Below, one piece after another: positions 7,393 through 14,482 of a stretch of 45,555 nt of DNA; within the stretch, counting starts at the first letter, position 1; each line of letters starts with the position of its first letter. The notes under the pieces are model-generated. The model ran no database searches, was not told the DNA's origin, and was given only the letters and a program-made list of their open reading frames with translations. The stretch comes from SM23-73-3 sp964580215 (GTDB lineage: Bacteria > Zixibacteria > MSB-5A5 > SM1-73), in contig CAZOJT010000019.1 of the NCBI GenBank assembly GCA_964580215.1, positions 1 through 45,555 of the forward strand, in the 5' to 3' direction. A program made the position numbers and the translations under genes.

Positions 7393-7399
7393 GCATAAC
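7393..7399 (-). other. Integron core-site heptamer upstream of the R-M cassette
   Basis: On the minus strand this reads GTTATGC, matching the core GTTRRRY except at one position; GTTATGC is a common form. With the attC-like site at 5454-5525 it would delimit a cassette of about 1.94 kb containing both R-M genes. The attI or an earlier attC would be the DNA just upstream (7400-7563). Confidence 0.45.
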
Positions 7400-7447
7400 A
7401 GTGATTATGCAACCTGTATAAATCTGTAAAGACAGACTGCTCGCTTC

Positions 7448-7478
7448 TGTATAACACATTGGTTAAAAATAAAGTCAA
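7448..7478 (-). promoter_or_regulatory. Putative promoter for the R-M cassette (Pc-like)
   Basis: On the minus strand, TTGACT (7478-7473) is followed by TTATAC/TATACA at 7454-7448 with 18-19 bases between. It points toward the methyltransferase, with the core heptamer between promoter and gene, as a cassette promoter would. Confidence 0.35.
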
Positions 7479-7534
7479 GCGTTTTAACTTGCATAATATC
7501 AGCGTCTTGCGTGATTCTGTTGCCTCATTGCTTT

Positions 7535-7562
7535 CCGGTTTATACAGTCTGTATAAAACCGG
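7535..7562. repeat. Inverted repeat next to the integrase stub
   Basis: CCGGTTTATACAG (7535-7547) pairs with CTGTATAAAACCGG (7549-7562) with one bulged A. It begins two bases after the integrase stop codon. Further CTGTATAA motifs occur at 7414 and 7447. It could be a terminator stem, an operator, or part of the attI region. Confidence 0.55.
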
Positions 7563-7563
7563 A

Positions 7564-7704
7564 TCAGAGTCCATCAAAGGGACGCTTCACGCCGTGGCCT
7601 CCCTTGTTGAGTACATGGGTGTAAATCATGGTCGTACTGACATCTTTTTGGCCTAAAAGCTCCTGGATAGCTCGGACACGGTAACCGGCTTCGAGCAATT
7701 GAAA
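7564..7704 (-). pseudogene. C-terminal remnant of an integron-type tyrosine recombinase
   Basis: The last ~46 residues of an integrase survive, with the signature IQELLGQKDVSTTMIYTHVL followed by NKGGxGVKRPFDGL. Integron integrases end this way, including the nucleophilic Tyr (in MIYTHV). The usual His of the LLGHKD motif is Gln here, and upstream of about 7704 similarity is lost, so the Arg and HxxR catalytic parts are gone. The stub has the same orientation as the R-M genes, and its 3' end faces them, as in reverse-oriented intI genes such as that of Treponema denticola. A phage-type or XerC-like integrase is the alternative. Confidence 0.65.
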
Positions 7705-7935
7705 CCCGATAGGCCCTGAACTCCGAGCTCCTGTCCGGTATGCCCCGACTCGTATCCTGCATATATAACCTCTCTTAACAACGAATATTATAGCTCGCAG
7801 ACCTGTAGAAGTCAAGGAAAATGCTACGAAATATCGGGCACGTATATCCGGGTCGTCCCCGGATGATAGAGCCGGCGTGGCAAGCAGGCCCACCTGAGGC
7901 GGGCAAGCCGGGCCACCCGGTCGTAGAATTCTCCT
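7705..7935. other. Non-coding stretch with palindromes between integrase stub and secreted protein gene
   Basis: It contains ATCCGGG-TCGTC-CCCGGAT at 7846-7864 and a GCCCACCTGAGGCGGGC hairpin near 7880-7905. The upstream part of the integrase gene should have been here; I see no trace of it. Confidence 0.4.
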
Positions 7936-8730
7936 TTATCTCAAAAGCCGATTAAGTCCCACGAACCTGTCGTGCACCAGGCTCAAAGCTTCTTCTATTT
8001 TTTCATCGCTTGCCTTTTCGCAGACCTCAGCCAATTGGTAAACTGCATCTTTGAGCGCAGATTTTCTCTTCTCGAATTCATCTTTCTTTTCGGCGCAACC
8101 ATATGGAAGTGGAACTTTCATCAGGCTGTCCACTTCTGCCTTGAGGACTGGAGCCGTCTCCCTTATTGCCCCATAGTCTCTTTCCGGCAAAGCCTTATGC
8201 CAGAGGAAATAGAGGGTTTGGTGGAAGCTGTCCAGCTCCTTTATCGGAACGGCAAAGACCTTCTCCAATTCCTCGTAAGCCCAGTGCATCTGCTCAAAGG
8301 CAGAAGCTAAGGAGGAGTCCACCGTATCTGCCGCCGCTTGAACAACCTGATCTACAGAGACAATCAGATGCTGTCTTTTCAAAAGAAAAGAATCCAACTT
8401 CTCTTTATCCCCCTCGAGATAGGTAGGAAGCTTTACCTGGGCTAAGTTCATAAGCTTTTCTTGTAAGAGAGGAGCCTTTTCCCTGATGGTTTTGAAGTCC
8501 TTTTCCGGAAAGGCTTGATGCCATAGAGTTGCCAGAACCTGATGGAAATCCTCTAAAGCCTTTTTCAGCGGATCTGTGGTATCCGGAGCCGAAGAGACAC
8601 TCTCTTCGGTTTTTGTCAGGCTATCCCCAAGTGAGGCAGGTTTCTCCTCTGCATTTGAGATCAAAAAATTGAATGTAACACAAAGGAAGACAAAAATCAC
8701 CGAGAACTTCAAACTGTGATAGCATCGCAT
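7936..8730 (-). CDS. Secreted protein with two tandem copies of an unknown helical domain
   Basis: 264 residues. A Sec signal peptide covers about 1-27 (hydrophobic core FSVIFVFLCVTFNFLI, cleavage after SNA). The mature protein holds two copies of one domain: F-H-x3-L-x2-LWHxAxPE(K/R)D and IRExAPxL appear near residues 62-88 and again near 168-194, each followed by a charged helix of ~60 residues. Conserved His and Trp in both copies (FHQ, LWH) suggest a metal or haem site, but no CxxCH is present. It is last in a minus-strand operon, five bases after the preceding stop, with GGAGG before the ATG. The function is unknown to me. Confidence 0.75.
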   Translation of the reverse strand: MRCYHSLKFSVIFVFLCVTFNFLISNAEEKPASLGDSLTKTEESVSSAPDTTDPLKKALEDFHQVLATLWHQAFPEKDFKTIREKAPLLQEKLMNLAQVKLPTYLEGDKEKLDSFLLKRQHLIVSVDQVVQAAADTVDSSLASAFEQMHWAYEELEKVFAVPIKELDSFHQTLYFLWHKALPERDYGAIRETAPVLKAEVDSLMKVPLPYGCAEKKDEFEKRKSALKDAVYQLAEVCEKASDEKIEEALSLVHDRFVGLNRLLR

Positions 8731-8735
8731 GTTTC

Positions 8736-9719
8736 TTACCTCCTTTTTGGTTTATTCTTTGTCCCTATGATTTTTAGATTTGTCGACTTCAATGCCCAAG
8801 CCAAAAGGGGAATCATGATCTCATGGTGTCCGGTGAAGGAAAAACCCTGTCCGCTTTTCTGAGTGGGGCGCAGGACTACATTGGTATTAGGGCGATAATG
8901 CTGAATCATGTCAAAATTGGCGGTGGTGAAATTCTGGACTTTTCCTTTGATGTTTCGCGCCACCGAAAGTGCCTTTAGAAAAACCTCTGGCAGAACAACC
9001 GCTGATCCAAAATGCAAAACCACCCCTCCATTGTTTAATCTGGAAACTTCGTCAGCTAATATTTTGAAATCTAGGTGAGTTGCCTTTCCGGTGGAGGCCG
9101 GATCAAAATTTGGATGTTGATGAACTATATCTGTCCCGAAAGCCACGTGCACGCAAGCCGGGATATTTAGTCGATAGGCGCTTGCCAGAAGGCTATGTTT
9201 TCTGAATCTGGCTTTAAGCTCTAAAATCCTTTTGCCAATCGCCTCTCCCAACCCCAGATTCTTCTGACAGGCAAAAGAGGAGATCCGGTTAAAGACCTCT
9301 CCGGTCTGTTTAGCCATGCCGAATGAGCCATCCTCGATTCCCTTCTCCACCTGCTCGGAGGTCTTTCCCCAGAAGGCTATCTCCACATCATGAATTGCGC
9401 CGGCTCCATTGGTTGACAATAAAGTCACAAAGCCCTCCTCCATAAGGTCGATTAGAACAGGTGAAAGCCCGCATTTGATGGGATGAGCACCTAACATTAG
9501 AATGATGGGTTTTTTTTTGCGTTTGGCATTCACTATCGAATTTATAAGCGATTTTAAGTCTTCCGCTTTTAAATATTTGGGCAGACTCTCCAGAAAGCCG
9601 TAAATATCGGAACCCGGCTCAAGAGGTTTCCCAAAGTTTTTGATCTGGGTTTTGCTTCTCCGGCTTCGGATTGAATATGTCTTTATCTTACTTAAGTCTA
9701 TTTTAGGATATTTTGACAT
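8736..9719 (-). CDS. Deoxyhypusine synthase-like protein
   Basis: 327 residues. The central section, with GAHPIKCGLSPVLIDLMEEG, then TNGAGAIHDVEIA and GKTSEQVEKGIEDGSFG, resembles the NAD-binding Rossmann-like fold of deoxyhypusine synthase relatives found in bacteria. These bacterial proteins often lack the hypusination target and their substrate is unknown. The C-terminal part has HFGSAVVLPEVFLKAL and TANFDMIQHYRPNTNVV. The ATG directly abuts the stop of the DUF3108 gene upstream (TAAATG). The assignment rests on motif resemblance; I would not assert hypusine synthesis, since EF-P nearby has no Lys at the tip. Confidence 0.55.
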   Translation of the reverse strand: MSKYPKIDLSKIKTYSIRSRRSKTQIKNFGKPLEPGSDIYGFLESLPKYLKAEDLKSLINSIVNAKRKKKPIILMLGAHPIKCGLSPVLIDLMEEGFVTLLSTNGAGAIHDVEIAFWGKTSEQVEKGIEDGSFGMAKQTGEVFNRISSFACQKNLGLGEAIGKRILELKARFRKHSLLASAYRLNIPACVHVAFGTDIVHQHPNFDPASTGKATHLDFKILADEVSRLNNGGVVLHFGSAVVLPEVFLKALSVARNIKGKVQNFTTANFDMIQHYRPNTNVVLRPTQKSGQGFSFTGHHEIMIPLLAWALKSTNLKIIGTKNKPKRR

Positions 9720-10673
9720 TTAGTATTTTCCCACCTCTCCCAGTTTGTAACTGATCAGCTCAGTGGAGATGGAGCCTATGATCACTTTGCTTTTCATCAG
9801 AACCGGCATCTTTATCTCATCGTCGGTCAGCCATATGGTCAGGCTTCCTTTTTGCTTGAATATTCCGGGGGTTTTTAAAATGGGCTCCACCACCACACAA
9901 TCGAACTCACCTGCTTCCACCTTACGTCTTTCCTTTCGCAAGACTTTAACCTCCAAAGGATAGTTTTTCTTATCTGTATGATTATCCACGAAGATTGACT
10001 TTCCCACGGTTAGCTCCTGGGTCCTCACGAAATAAAAGGCGGAAAGCACGTCCTGAGCATATTCCGCCACGTCAAATGTATCTTTTCCACTGTTATATAT
10101 GGCTAAATGATTCTCCTGATCAAAAATCATGGAGACGTCTGCCCTGAATTTTCCCTCCCTCAGATGTTTATCGTAACGCAAAGAATAAAGTCCATGCACG
10201 TCCATGAACGATTCCACCTTATCCTCCACCTTGAAAAAGACGGAGAAGAATTTGTTGGATTTGGCGGTGGAGACGATATGATAACATTTTTTGCCATTAA
10301 ATTTTATAATCTCAGGAATCTCCATCACCGCAGTTCCGGCATTGATGGGTCCATACCCTACTGAAAATTCAAATCTCTCACCCACACCGAAAGCCCGATT
10401 GGAGACCACCCTTTTAAACTTTTTCTCTTCCGGCGAACGCAGTTTTATCTCCATCTCCGGTGGTTTTAAAGGGATTTCAATCTCATCCGGTTTTGTAGTA
10501 TCTCCCATGATCTGTTTGAAATCAGAAGAGGCTTCCATATAGGAACCTGCCTCGACTCCCGGTTGGGGTTTTACGCTTTGTATTCCTTTACTTCCGAGGA
10601 AAATCGTGAATAGTATGGTGATCAGAAACAGGATATGTTTAAAAGAAGCTGAGCTTATAATCTTTCCCATCAT
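9720..10673 (-). CDS. DUF3108 family periplasmic protein
   Basis: 317 residues. It has an N-terminal membrane or signal segment (FLITILFTIFLGSKGI, about residues 15-30). From ~residue 95 the DUF3108 pattern follows: FxVGERFEFSVGYGPINAGTA, the central VEDKVESFMD, and a C-terminal WLTDDEIKMPVLMKSKV before GSISTELISYK. DUF3108 proteins are beta-rich envelope proteins of unclear function in Gram-negative bacteria. It lies 28 bases downstream of the phosphatase gene and directly upstream of the deoxyhypusine-synthase-like gene in one operon. Confidence 0.8.
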   Translation of the reverse strand: MMGKIISSASFKHILFLITILFTIFLGSKGIQSVKPQPGVEAGSYMEASSDFKQIMGDTTKPDEIEIPLKPPEMEIKLRSPEEKKFKRVVSNRAFGVGERFEFSVGYGPINAGTAVMEIPEIIKFNGKKCYHIVSTAKSNKFFSVFFKVEDKVESFMDVHGLYSLRYDKHLREGKFRADVSMIFDQENHLAIYNSGKDTFDVAEYAQDVLSAFYFVRTQELTVGKSIFVDNHTDKKNYPLEVKVLRKERRKVEAGEFDCVVVEPILKTPGIFKQKGSLTIWLTDDEIKMPVLMKSKVIIGSISTELISYKLGEVGKY

Positions 10674-10701
10674 CCAGTGATTTTGAGAGTGGGTGTGGAA
10701 A

Positions 10702-11220
10702 TTATCTTTTTGTCACCAAGCTTAAAAGCTCTGGTAATATTCTATCTATCTCCTTCTCAATTTCTAAAAAACTGTGTTCATAATCATCCAGACTACCCCC
10801 CATAGGGTCTTTGATAAACAAAACGCCCTGGTTTTGATCTTCGTTTGACCCAAGATTTAGCTGAGGGAAAGCCTTCAAAAGGTAAGCTTTATCCTTAGCT
10901 TCTTTGTCGATTCGTTTGATAAAATCCAAGTGTTCCTGCGACATAGCCAAAATCAGGTCCGCTTGTTCGATCATCTTTCTGGTTAACTCACGGGAACGGT
11001 GTTGGGATAGATCCACATTGCGAATTCTGGCTACCTCCATAGCAAAGAGGGAGGCAGGTGCATTTTGCAATCTAAAAGTTCCAGCGGAACTTACCTCCAC
11101 ATTATCAATTCGGTTCTGCTTCAGCACCTTTTTGAGAATGCCTTCCGCTGTTGGACTGCGACAGGTGTTGCCAGTGCAAACAAACAAGATTTTGAGCTTG
11201 TCTTTATCTGTTTTCTTCAT
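10702..11220 (-). CDS. Low-molecular-weight protein tyrosine phosphatase
   Basis: 172 residues. The P-loop CX5R is CTGNTCR at residues 15-21, followed by SPTAEGIL, the LMW-PTP signature. The general acid Asp is about residue 137 in KDPMGG, followed by the DDYEHSFLEIE helix typical of bacterial members linked to Sua5/RpiB-type genes. It dephosphorylates phosphotyrosine (or phosphoarginine) in the cytosol. It is the first gene of a four-gene minus-strand operon; no Sua5 is seen here. The start MKKTDK at 11220 is the usual distance before the P-loop. Confidence 0.9.
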   Translation of the reverse strand: MKKTDKDKLKILFVCTGNTCRSPTAEGILKKVLKQNRIDNVEVSSAGTFRLQNAPASLFAMEVARIRNVDLSQHRSRELTRKMIEQADLILAMSQEHLDFIKRIDKEAKDKAYLLKAFPQLNLGSNEDQNQGVLFIKDPMGGSLDDYEHSFLEIEKEIDRILPELLSLVTKR

Positions 11221-11310
11221 GAGGTTCCAAATAGAAAAGCTTCGCTTTCTTTATAGCTTATCCCATCCTGTGGACCTGCGGCTACCGAATAACATAAGCG
11301 TATCGAAAAA

Positions 11311-11414
11311 TGTCATTCTGGGGCGTTAGCCGAAGAATCTCAAATCTACAATATGTTGAATTCATTAGATTCTTCACTTCGTTTCCTACGGATCGAAATT
11401 CGGACAGAATGACA
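11311..11414. repeat. GTCATTCTG nested inverted repeat, copy 1
   Basis: The outer arms TGTCATTCTG (11311-11320) and CAGAATGACA (11405-11414) enclose inner arms AAGAATCT (11333-11340) and AGATTCTT (11367-11374). A second copy is at 34012-34103. Repeats of this GTCATTCTG...GAAGAATCT form are common in environmental bacterial genomes. Confidence 0.8.
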
Positions 11415-11454
11415 TAAAGGACACTTTTATTGTTTCTCGACATACTAAACATGC

Positions 11455-11504
11455 TAGCCGCCCATTTGGGCGTAAAGATGCGCCCCGCCAAGGCGGGGCG
11501 GCTA
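11455..11504. repeat. Nested palindrome TAGCCGCCC...GGGCGGCTA
   Basis: The outer arms 11455-11463 and 11496-11504 pair perfectly. Inside are GCCCATTTGGGC and the 20-base perfect palindrome at 11481-11500, whose arms share bases with the outer stem, so alternative folds compete. Confidence 0.7.
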
Positions 11505-11550
11505 CCATTTTTTGAATTCAGAAGGCTCTGTTGAGTCCTTTTCCAACTAC

Positions 11551-12501
11551 TCAAAAATGAAGTTCTCTTATATGTTCCATCAGCTTTTTGCACAATCTGG
11601 TCTTTCGGATGTAATGGGAAATTTCGGATGGAGGAAAAAATCCCTCGTTGGTTATCACCTGCTGACAGCAAGAGAGAGGAGCCTCCTCGAAATATGGGTT
11701 CTCCACCTTCACGTTCAAAAGTTCCTCGTCCAAAATCTCCCTGGGGTCGCCGTTGGTAAAAGGCGAAAGTCGCCAGGCGCTGGAGATGAATTTGCTCCTT
11801 TCACATGCCACATAAAGGGGCGCTCTGTACTCCTTAGAAAGAAGACAAAGATAGAAGGTTCCAATTTTGTTAACGAAGACAGTCTCAGAGATTGAATCCG
11901 CCCCCACTAAAAACAAATCCGCTTCTTTGGCGAAAACTCCCATGGCCGCATCCGTTATCAGGGTTGTCGGGATCTTGGCATTTCCCAAGAATCTGGCTAA
12001 AAGTCGTCCCTCCAGCATGGGGCGGGACTCACATACCATTACCTCAAAAGACTTGCCCTTCTCTTTGGCTTTTTTCAGGATCGCCAGAATCGATCCAGAA
12101 GAGGAATGAGTCAAAACCTTTGAACCTTCCCCCACCAGTTTTTCTCCATTCTGGGCGATAAGTTGAATTGAGCTTAATGAATTGTAGGCAAATTCCTCCG
12201 CCTTCTCTTTGGTAAATTCTTTCAGCTCCTTTAGGGTGAGGGTGGGCGAAAGTTCTTCCACTGAATATAATATGGAGTTGACCAAATTGAAGATAGAAGC
12301 CATATGGGGTTGGGCTGATATGAGCTCTGCCCCCAGCTTCAAAAGATTTCGGAAGTATTCCTCCTTGGACTTTGCATCGCTTTCGGAGGCGAAAAGGACA
12401 AAGGTGGAGGCGGCTTTTCGGGAAAGCTCGGATGCGCCAGAAACATTGTCACCTCTTATATCTTCCAGCACGTGTGTGCAGGATTGTTCAGATTTAATCA
12501 T
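11551..12501 (-). CDS. eIF2B/MtnA-family sugar isomerase-like protein
   Basis: 316 residues of the initiation-factor 2B alpha/beta/delta and MtnA superfamily. An N-terminal helical domain covers about 1-110. The Rossmann-like C-terminal half has GSKVLTHSSSGSI, VMVCESRPMLEGRLLARFL, TLITDAAMGVFAKEADLFLVGADSI and NKIGTFYLCLLSKEYRAPLYVACE, all in family order. The CESRP and GAD-S motifs are the sugar-phosphate site of MtnA and ribose-1,5-bisphosphate isomerase. A bacterial member could be a 5-methylthioribose-1-phosphate or ribose-1,5-bisphosphate isomerase. The usual MtnA catalytic Cys is not obvious, so the reaction is left open. Confidence 0.75.
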   Translation of the reverse strand: MIKSEQSCTHVLEDIRGDNVSGASELSRKAASTFVLFASESDAKSKEEYFRNLLKLGAELISAQPHMASIFNLVNSILYSVEELSPTLTLKELKEFTKEKAEEFAYNSLSSIQLIAQNGEKLVGEGSKVLTHSSSGSILAILKKAKEKGKSFEVMVCESRPMLEGRLLARFLGNAKIPTTLITDAAMGVFAKEADLFLVGADSISETVFVNKIGTFYLCLLSKEYRAPLYVACERSKFISSAWRLSPFTNGDPREILDEELLNVKVENPYFEEAPLSCCQQVITNEGFFPPSEISHYIRKTRLCKKLMEHIRELHF

Positions 12502-12604
12502 GGAATATTAGACCAACTCAAGAAAATTGTTTGCAGATCGGCATCAGTCTTGAGAACTGAGATTGAGTTTTTAAGCCTTTGACTCGATTCTCGCTTCTCA
12601 AATC

Positions 12605-13279
12605 TCAATTCTGATGCGTTATTCGATTCGTATTTTTGAAATGTAGCTTGACAAATCGGTTCAAGGCATCTTTTCCCATCTGTTCTACGATCTTTCGGGC
12701 GGCGGAATCTACCCGATCGGAGGCGCCTTTAGAAAGCTCAAACCCACATTCTGCAGAGAGCCTTTCCATTTTTCTTACAAACTCGGCCCGGGCGAGAATC
12801 GAAGCGGCCGCCACCCCTACATCTGCTTCAGCTCGGGGAGACTGAGTTAGCTCTATTTTCTTCCCCAGCTTCATCAGAGCGTTTTTTATATAGAATTCGG
12901 AGCCGAACTGATCGGAGATGGCCCTCTTGCAATCCACCCGCAGAAGAATATTCTCTATCACCCGTGCGTGTCCCCAGGCTAACAACTTGTTTAGGTTTTT
13001 CATTTTTTCATACAGGAGATTATATTTCTCTGGACCGATCACCACCACCGAATAGATACACACGGAGCGAATCTGAAAATCCAGCTCTTTGATCACATTA
13101 TCTGAGATTCTCTTGCTGTCCCGTACTTTCAATTTCAAAAGCGCGCCTTTGGTCTTGGAGTCGACATGCACTCCTCCTATCACCAGAGGACCGAAATAAT
13201 CTCCCTTCCCTGACTCATCCGTTCCGATCCATCCTGAAACCGCGGAGTGGTGAGTCCTATCTTTCGATCTTTCCTGCAT
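12605..13279 (-). CDS. rnhC: Ribonuclease HIII
   Basis: 224 residues from Met at 13279. The RNase HIII signature GTDESGKGDYFGPLVIGGV opens the catalytic domain with the metal-binding Asp and Glu. DExGSE is replaced by this DESGKG form typical of HIII. Further acidic residues follow in the conserved DQFG and RAEADVGVAAASILAR blocks. It hydrolyses the RNA strand of RNA-DNA hybrids. The reading frame remains open upstream to 13393, but that extension is encoded by CGTATG palindrome repeats, so I place the start at 13279; no good RBS is visible. Compared with Bacillus RnhC (~310) it lacks the N-terminal TBP-like substrate-binding domain. Confidence 0.88.
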   Translation of the reverse strand: MQERSKDRTHHSAVSGWIGTDESGKGDYFGPLVIGGVHVDSKTKGALLKLKVRDSKRISDNVIKELDFQIRSVCIYSVVVIGPEKYNLLYEKMKNLNKLLAWGHARVIENILLRVDCKRAISDQFGSEFYIKNALMKLGKKIELTQSPRAEADVGVAAASILARAEFVRKMERLSAECGFELSKGASDRVDSAARKIVEQMGKDALNRFVKLHFKNTNRITHQN

Positions 13280-13302
13280 ATTAAGACGAATACAAACGCA
13301 CG

Positions 13303-13398
13303 AAAATTCGTATGAATGTGCGTATGCACTCATACGAGCTTCGCATTTGTTACGTTTTACTTGATTGCCCCTCACCCTTGCGTATGCATTCATACGAA
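13303..13398. repeat. Dispersed CGTATG palindromes, copies 2 and 3
   Basis: One copy spans about 13303-13342 (TTCGTATGAATGTGCG, TATGCACTCATACGAGCTTC) and a shorter one 13380-13398. The first is nearly identical over ~34 bases to 39065-39098. They sit directly upstream of rnhC. Confidence 0.65.
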
Positions 13399-13502
13399 TC
13401 CCCTCTCCCCACGGAGGAGAGGGGAAGGGAGCAACTTCGTATCAGAAACAAATGCGTTTGTATCAATTTATGGTTATCGTTAAAAAACACACACTTTTCA
13501 TC

Positions 13503-14069
13503 TTATCTTTGTTGCGATCTTTCAATATATTCATTTGTGCGAGTATCGACCTTTACATATTCACCTTCCCTTACGAAGAGCGGAACTTTCACCACCAGTC
13601 CGGTCTCCAGGGTGGCGTTTTTGGTCAGATTGGTGACAGAGTCGCCTTTGATACCTGGTTCCGTGGTGGTGATTTTCAGCACCACTGAGGCTGGAAGATC
13701 CACGTTCACCGGCTGACCTTCAAAAAACATCACCTTATATTCGGAGTTCTCCTTCAAATACCATTTATAGTCTCCCAACTGATCCTCGGATAAACTTATC
13801 TGGTCATAGGTCTTGGAGTCCATAAAGTGATATTCACTCCCTGCAGAGTAAAGAAACTGCATGGTCTTCTCCTCAAAATCCGGTTCCTCAAAGGTTTCAC
13901 CTGCGGCAAAGGTTTTTTCCAGAACTGCTCCGGTTTTTATGTTCTTTAGTTTCGTTCTCACCTGAGCTCTCCTCTGAGCAGTTCGACCATGTTGAAAATC
14001 CACTATATAGTAGATCTCACCGTCCACCTTGAGCTTCAGCCCTTTGCGAAAATCAGTCGTAGAAAGCAT
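13503..14069 (-). CDS. efp: Elongation factor P
   Basis: 188 residues with the usual three beta-barrel domains: KOW-like residues 1-62, the central OB ~66-125, and the C-terminal OB ending YVKVDTRTNEYIER. EF-P relieves ribosome stalling at polyproline. The Met at 14069 is chosen because GGAGG lies seven bases upstream; a longer frame begins at 14105 without an RBS. Aligned gap-free to E. coli EF-P, the tip Lys34 is Gln32 here (loop HGRTAQRRAQVRTK), with Arg29 and Arg33-34 around it. No usual Lys or Arg for lysinylation or rhamnosylation sits at the tip. Confidence 0.95.
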   Translation of the reverse strand: MLSTTDFRKGLKLKVDGEIYYIVDFQHGRTAQRRAQVRTKLKNIKTGAVLEKTFAAGETFEEPDFEEKTMQFLYSAGSEYHFMDSKTYDQISLSEDQLGDYKWYLKENSEYKVMFFEGQPVNVDLPASVVLKITTTEPGIKGDSVTNLTKNATLETGLVVKVPLFVREGEYVKVDTRTNEYIERSQQR

Positions 14070-14482
14070 TAAAGAACCTCCACAGACAAAAGAATTTTTT
14101 AACAAATCAAAATGTCACAATCGTGGCTTCGCACGTAGAAATTTAGTATAATAAAAAAATCTTCCTCACGCAACAGTAAATTTTGACTTCAAGTGAGCCA
14201 GTCAGCTAAATTGTATCCACTCATAAGAAGGTTAGGATTGTGGCTATGGATCTTGGCAAACTCATCTAATATCGCCAGAGGCAAGGCTAAGATTTAGTCT
14301 TTCATCCAGGATGAATCCTTTTGTATAATTTTCGGTGGCTTTTTTTCTATTCCAGAATAATTTGACTACCTTAGTTATGCACGGGTGGCGCCATGTTTCT
14401 CTTCTCTCCAAAACAGAAGGCAAATTTTGATTGACAAAATCCAGTATTGAAGTATAATAACATTTTGTTGGCGGAGAATCTT
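14070..14482. other. Divergent promoter region between efp and yicC
   Basis: 412 bases. On the plus side it contains the strong promoter at 14431-14458. The minus-side promoter for efp is not evident. I see no gene, repeat family or riboswitch. Confidence 0.5.
14431..14458 (+). promoter_or_regulatory. Strong sigma-70 promoter for yicC-gmk-rpoZ-topA
   Basis: A perfect TTGACA (14431-14436), a 16-base spacer, and a perfect TATAAT (14453-14458). Transcription would start near 14465, about 18 bases before the yicC ATG. It is the best consensus promoter in the window. Confidence 0.8.

Larger units (their letters stand above)
11221..11550. other. Repeat-filled intergenic region
   Basis: 330 bases between the eIF2B-like gene and the phosphatase gene, occupied by two nested palindromic elements (11311-11414 and 11455-11504). 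Promoters for the phosphatase operon may lie at 11221-11300, but I see no clear match. Confidence 0.5.

Noticed and set aside
7383..7577. 64-codon minus-strand frame between integrase stub and R-M genes
   Set aside because: It overlaps the integrase stub in another frame and spans the hairpin and attI-like region; it has no recognisable features.
11282..11671. Minus-strand open frame overlapping the eIF2B-like gene end
   Set aside because: It consists of translated repeat sequence and an out-of-frame piece of the neighbouring gene; no start context.
13280..13393. N-terminal extension of RNase HIII
   Set aside because: The open frame upstream of 13279 is made of CGTATG palindromes and has no homology or RBS; it is repeat DNA that happens to lack stops.
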